Source of the DNA: Ignelater luminosus
Taxonomy: Eukaryota; Arthropoda; Insecta; Coleoptera; Elateridae
Assembly: GCA_011009095.1 (NCBI GenBank)
Contig: VTPC01090675.1
Coordinates: 278,110-342,109 of the forward strand
Length of the DNA stretch: 64,000 bases
Reading direction: 5' to 3'
Position numbers and translations under genes: made by a program. Each line of letters begins with the position of its first letter. Position 1 is the first letter of the stretch. The notes beneath the pieces are model-generated. The model was not told the origin of the DNA, did no database searches, and saw nothing but the letters and a program-made list of their open reading frames with translations. Below, one piece after another: positions 62,201 to 64,000 of the stretch.

Positions 62201-64000
62201 TAATGAAATAAATCAGATAAGTTTTTTTACCAGAATATGCATTTTATTTCAAGAATGTTGTATTGTTAGAAAGTTTATAGGTTTGTATTTAAGTATCTCT
62301 CTATGTGACGACAACATTTTATTGCCAATTAAATTACTTTTTAGGAGTTTATGATTTACATTAGGCAGTTTATATGGTACTTGCGACATTCTGGAGCTTG
62401 CTCAAGGATTATTTTATATACACGATGTATTTTCTAATTGAATGATATGAATTGAGTGCGAACATTTAATAATTTAATAAATGCATAACAGCCAAATGGA
62501 TATGTATTTTATGTAGTATATTTTCTTTTTTTTTATCTTACTGTTTCGCGTAAAAGAACCTTTTAGCTATTCCATTAAATGGTTTTAACATGCTTTAGCA
62601 ATTAAAAAAAGTTTGTTTTGAGATAAGAATCTTGTTTGCGAATCAATCAAAATCGTAGTAATAACAGTAACAATGAACAGGTACTCACTTTTTAATTATC
62701 TTCGGTTATCCAGTACGGTAATGTAGCTGACTGAAAAAGAAAACAAAAATGTTATTTTTATATCACTGTAGATTCAGATTATTATACTAATATAGACACA
62801 CATTTATGTTAAATAAAAGAGCATTTATTAAAATAGGATAGGTACAAATTGCTGTTGAAAGATCACTCGTGCAACCTGTTATTTATTGTAATTTACCATT
62901 TCGCTTTCATCCGAATGATCGCCAGTTTCCTGATTTTTATGACATTTGAAACTCGTAATGTTCTGGGTTAAACTTTCCGTTTTAACATGTTGCAGTCCTT
63001 CATCTTAAATACAGCTTTTGCCTTTTTAGCGTTAACCAAAGCACCCTTGTTTGTTATACTCTTTGGTTAGATTAAACAATAATAAAGAAAATTGTTGATC
63101 TAGCAAGAATAAAGAATGTCTGATCATAAAGAAGTTTTAGGTAAAAAGAGACTAATTAAAGTTTATCCTAAACAAACTAGATTGGTTTGAGGATCAATAG
63201 TTTTATTCATTATCAAACAGTTTCAGAAAAATCGTTGCTTATTCTTCGTGACATAATTTCATCAATGAAAAGACTTTTGCAACCTTCAGTTCGGTCAAGA
63301 TGCGAATCGCTGATTGCAATCAATGAAAGAGCAAACGCTTAGAAAAAGGAGAAAACACTTATAATAATGCTCAGAAAGTTAGGTATTCTTTGAATTAGTC
63401 GAAATGCAAATAAATCTTCCAAACGTCAATCCTGAAAATAGCAGCTTTAAGGGTCAAAAATCTAAGATCATATAAAAATGCACTTATGTCCTGTAGAAGA
63501 TAAAAAACGATTAGATTGTCTTAAGCGATTCCATGAGAAAATTCGAAGATATATTTCTAGAACACAATGAGAGATTGTTTTCACAAAACCATTTTATAGA
63601 ATTATTCAATATTACCATTAATTTAAGACCATCAATTCATGTACAATTAGATAGTTGTTTGTATCGCGATATGGGCAATCAATGCGTTTCTTGCAAAACT
63701 TTTGCAATATTCAATAAGTAACCATCTGGAACTAATCTTCAAAATGGTCTAGACAAAAAAAAACAATGAACAACATATTCAAGTTTGTATTATACTTGGC
63801 ATCTACAATTTTTGTAGAAATAAAATTTGCAATTCCGTTTGTATTTCTTGGGCCCTTCTAATATTGGTTTTGTTCATTAATTTTGCTACGATTGCAAGTA
63901 GATTTGATTGCGACTTTTCTTCTAAGATTGATTGATTCCAAGCAATCATATAAATCACCTGTCTCTTCTAGTTGATAAAACTTGACTACTAAGAAGCCCA
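62201..64000. other. AT-rich spacer
   Basis: An octamer lies at 63404-63411. The 62-codon frame at 63533-63721 has no recognisable motif. Nothing else is supported. Confidence 0.4.

Overview
This window reads as AT-rich, gene-poor arthropod (most likely insect) nuclear DNA. Three things support that. The transposon relics are a cecropia/irritans-type mariner transposase, a Jockey-like LINE and two further non-LTR reverse transcriptase relics. Core-promoter matches use the arthropod initiator TCAGT. There are no dense prokaryote-style open reading frames. Most of the 64 kb looks like intergenic or large-intron sequence, and nearly all open frames of 60-170 codons look like chance frames in AT-rich DNA. 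The genus cannot be named from what is visible.

Layout. 0-12 kb: a decayed mariner transposase on the minus strand (about 1.17-1.92 kb), a motif-dense island at 4.4-4.6 kb (RFX-type X-box beside a POU octamer), then featureless sequence up to a 400-base assembly gap (11,613-12,012). 12-29 kb: AT-rich spacer with short GC- or CpG-richer islands (14.0, 16.3, 19.4-19.8, 27.0 kb), an inverted-repeat MITE at 21.1 kb and a perfect 26-bp palindrome at 24.2 kb. 29-32 kb: a minus-strand LINE reverse transcriptase relic, then a plus-strand core-promoter candidate at 30.9 kb with a Grainyhead site, TATA, TCAG initiator and a splice donor 83 bp downstream. 32-41 kb: two foldback/MITE elements (32.6 and 39.8 kb), a roughly 130-bp tandem duplication (38.5 kb) and the best preserved LINE relic (40.2-40.9 kb, minus). 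42-54 kb: spacer, a possible regulatory island at 42.0-42.5 kb, a degenerate 130-bp minisatellite built on CTTG/CAAG words at 49.2-49.5 kb, and a CpG-dense patch at 51.7 kb. 54-59 kb: a decayed C2H2 zinc-finger fragment, an unidentified coding-like stretch, an exact 87-bp-period duplication, a Jockey-like LINE relic interrupted by a different repeat, and a candidate compact two-exon gene for a small secreted protein (58.33-58.80 kb, minus) with TATA, initiator, signal peptide, splice sites and a poly(A) signal. 59-64 kb: spacer with one possible regulatory island near 62.1 kb.

No operon-like or cooperating gene set is present. The main biological readings are (i) an old, TE-eroded non-coding region with scattered candidate enhancers, possibly inside a plus-strand transcription unit starting near 30.9 kb (all five recognised protein relics lie on the minus strand), and (ii) one possible undescribed small secreted-protein gene at 58.3-58.9 kb. 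Both need transcript evidence.
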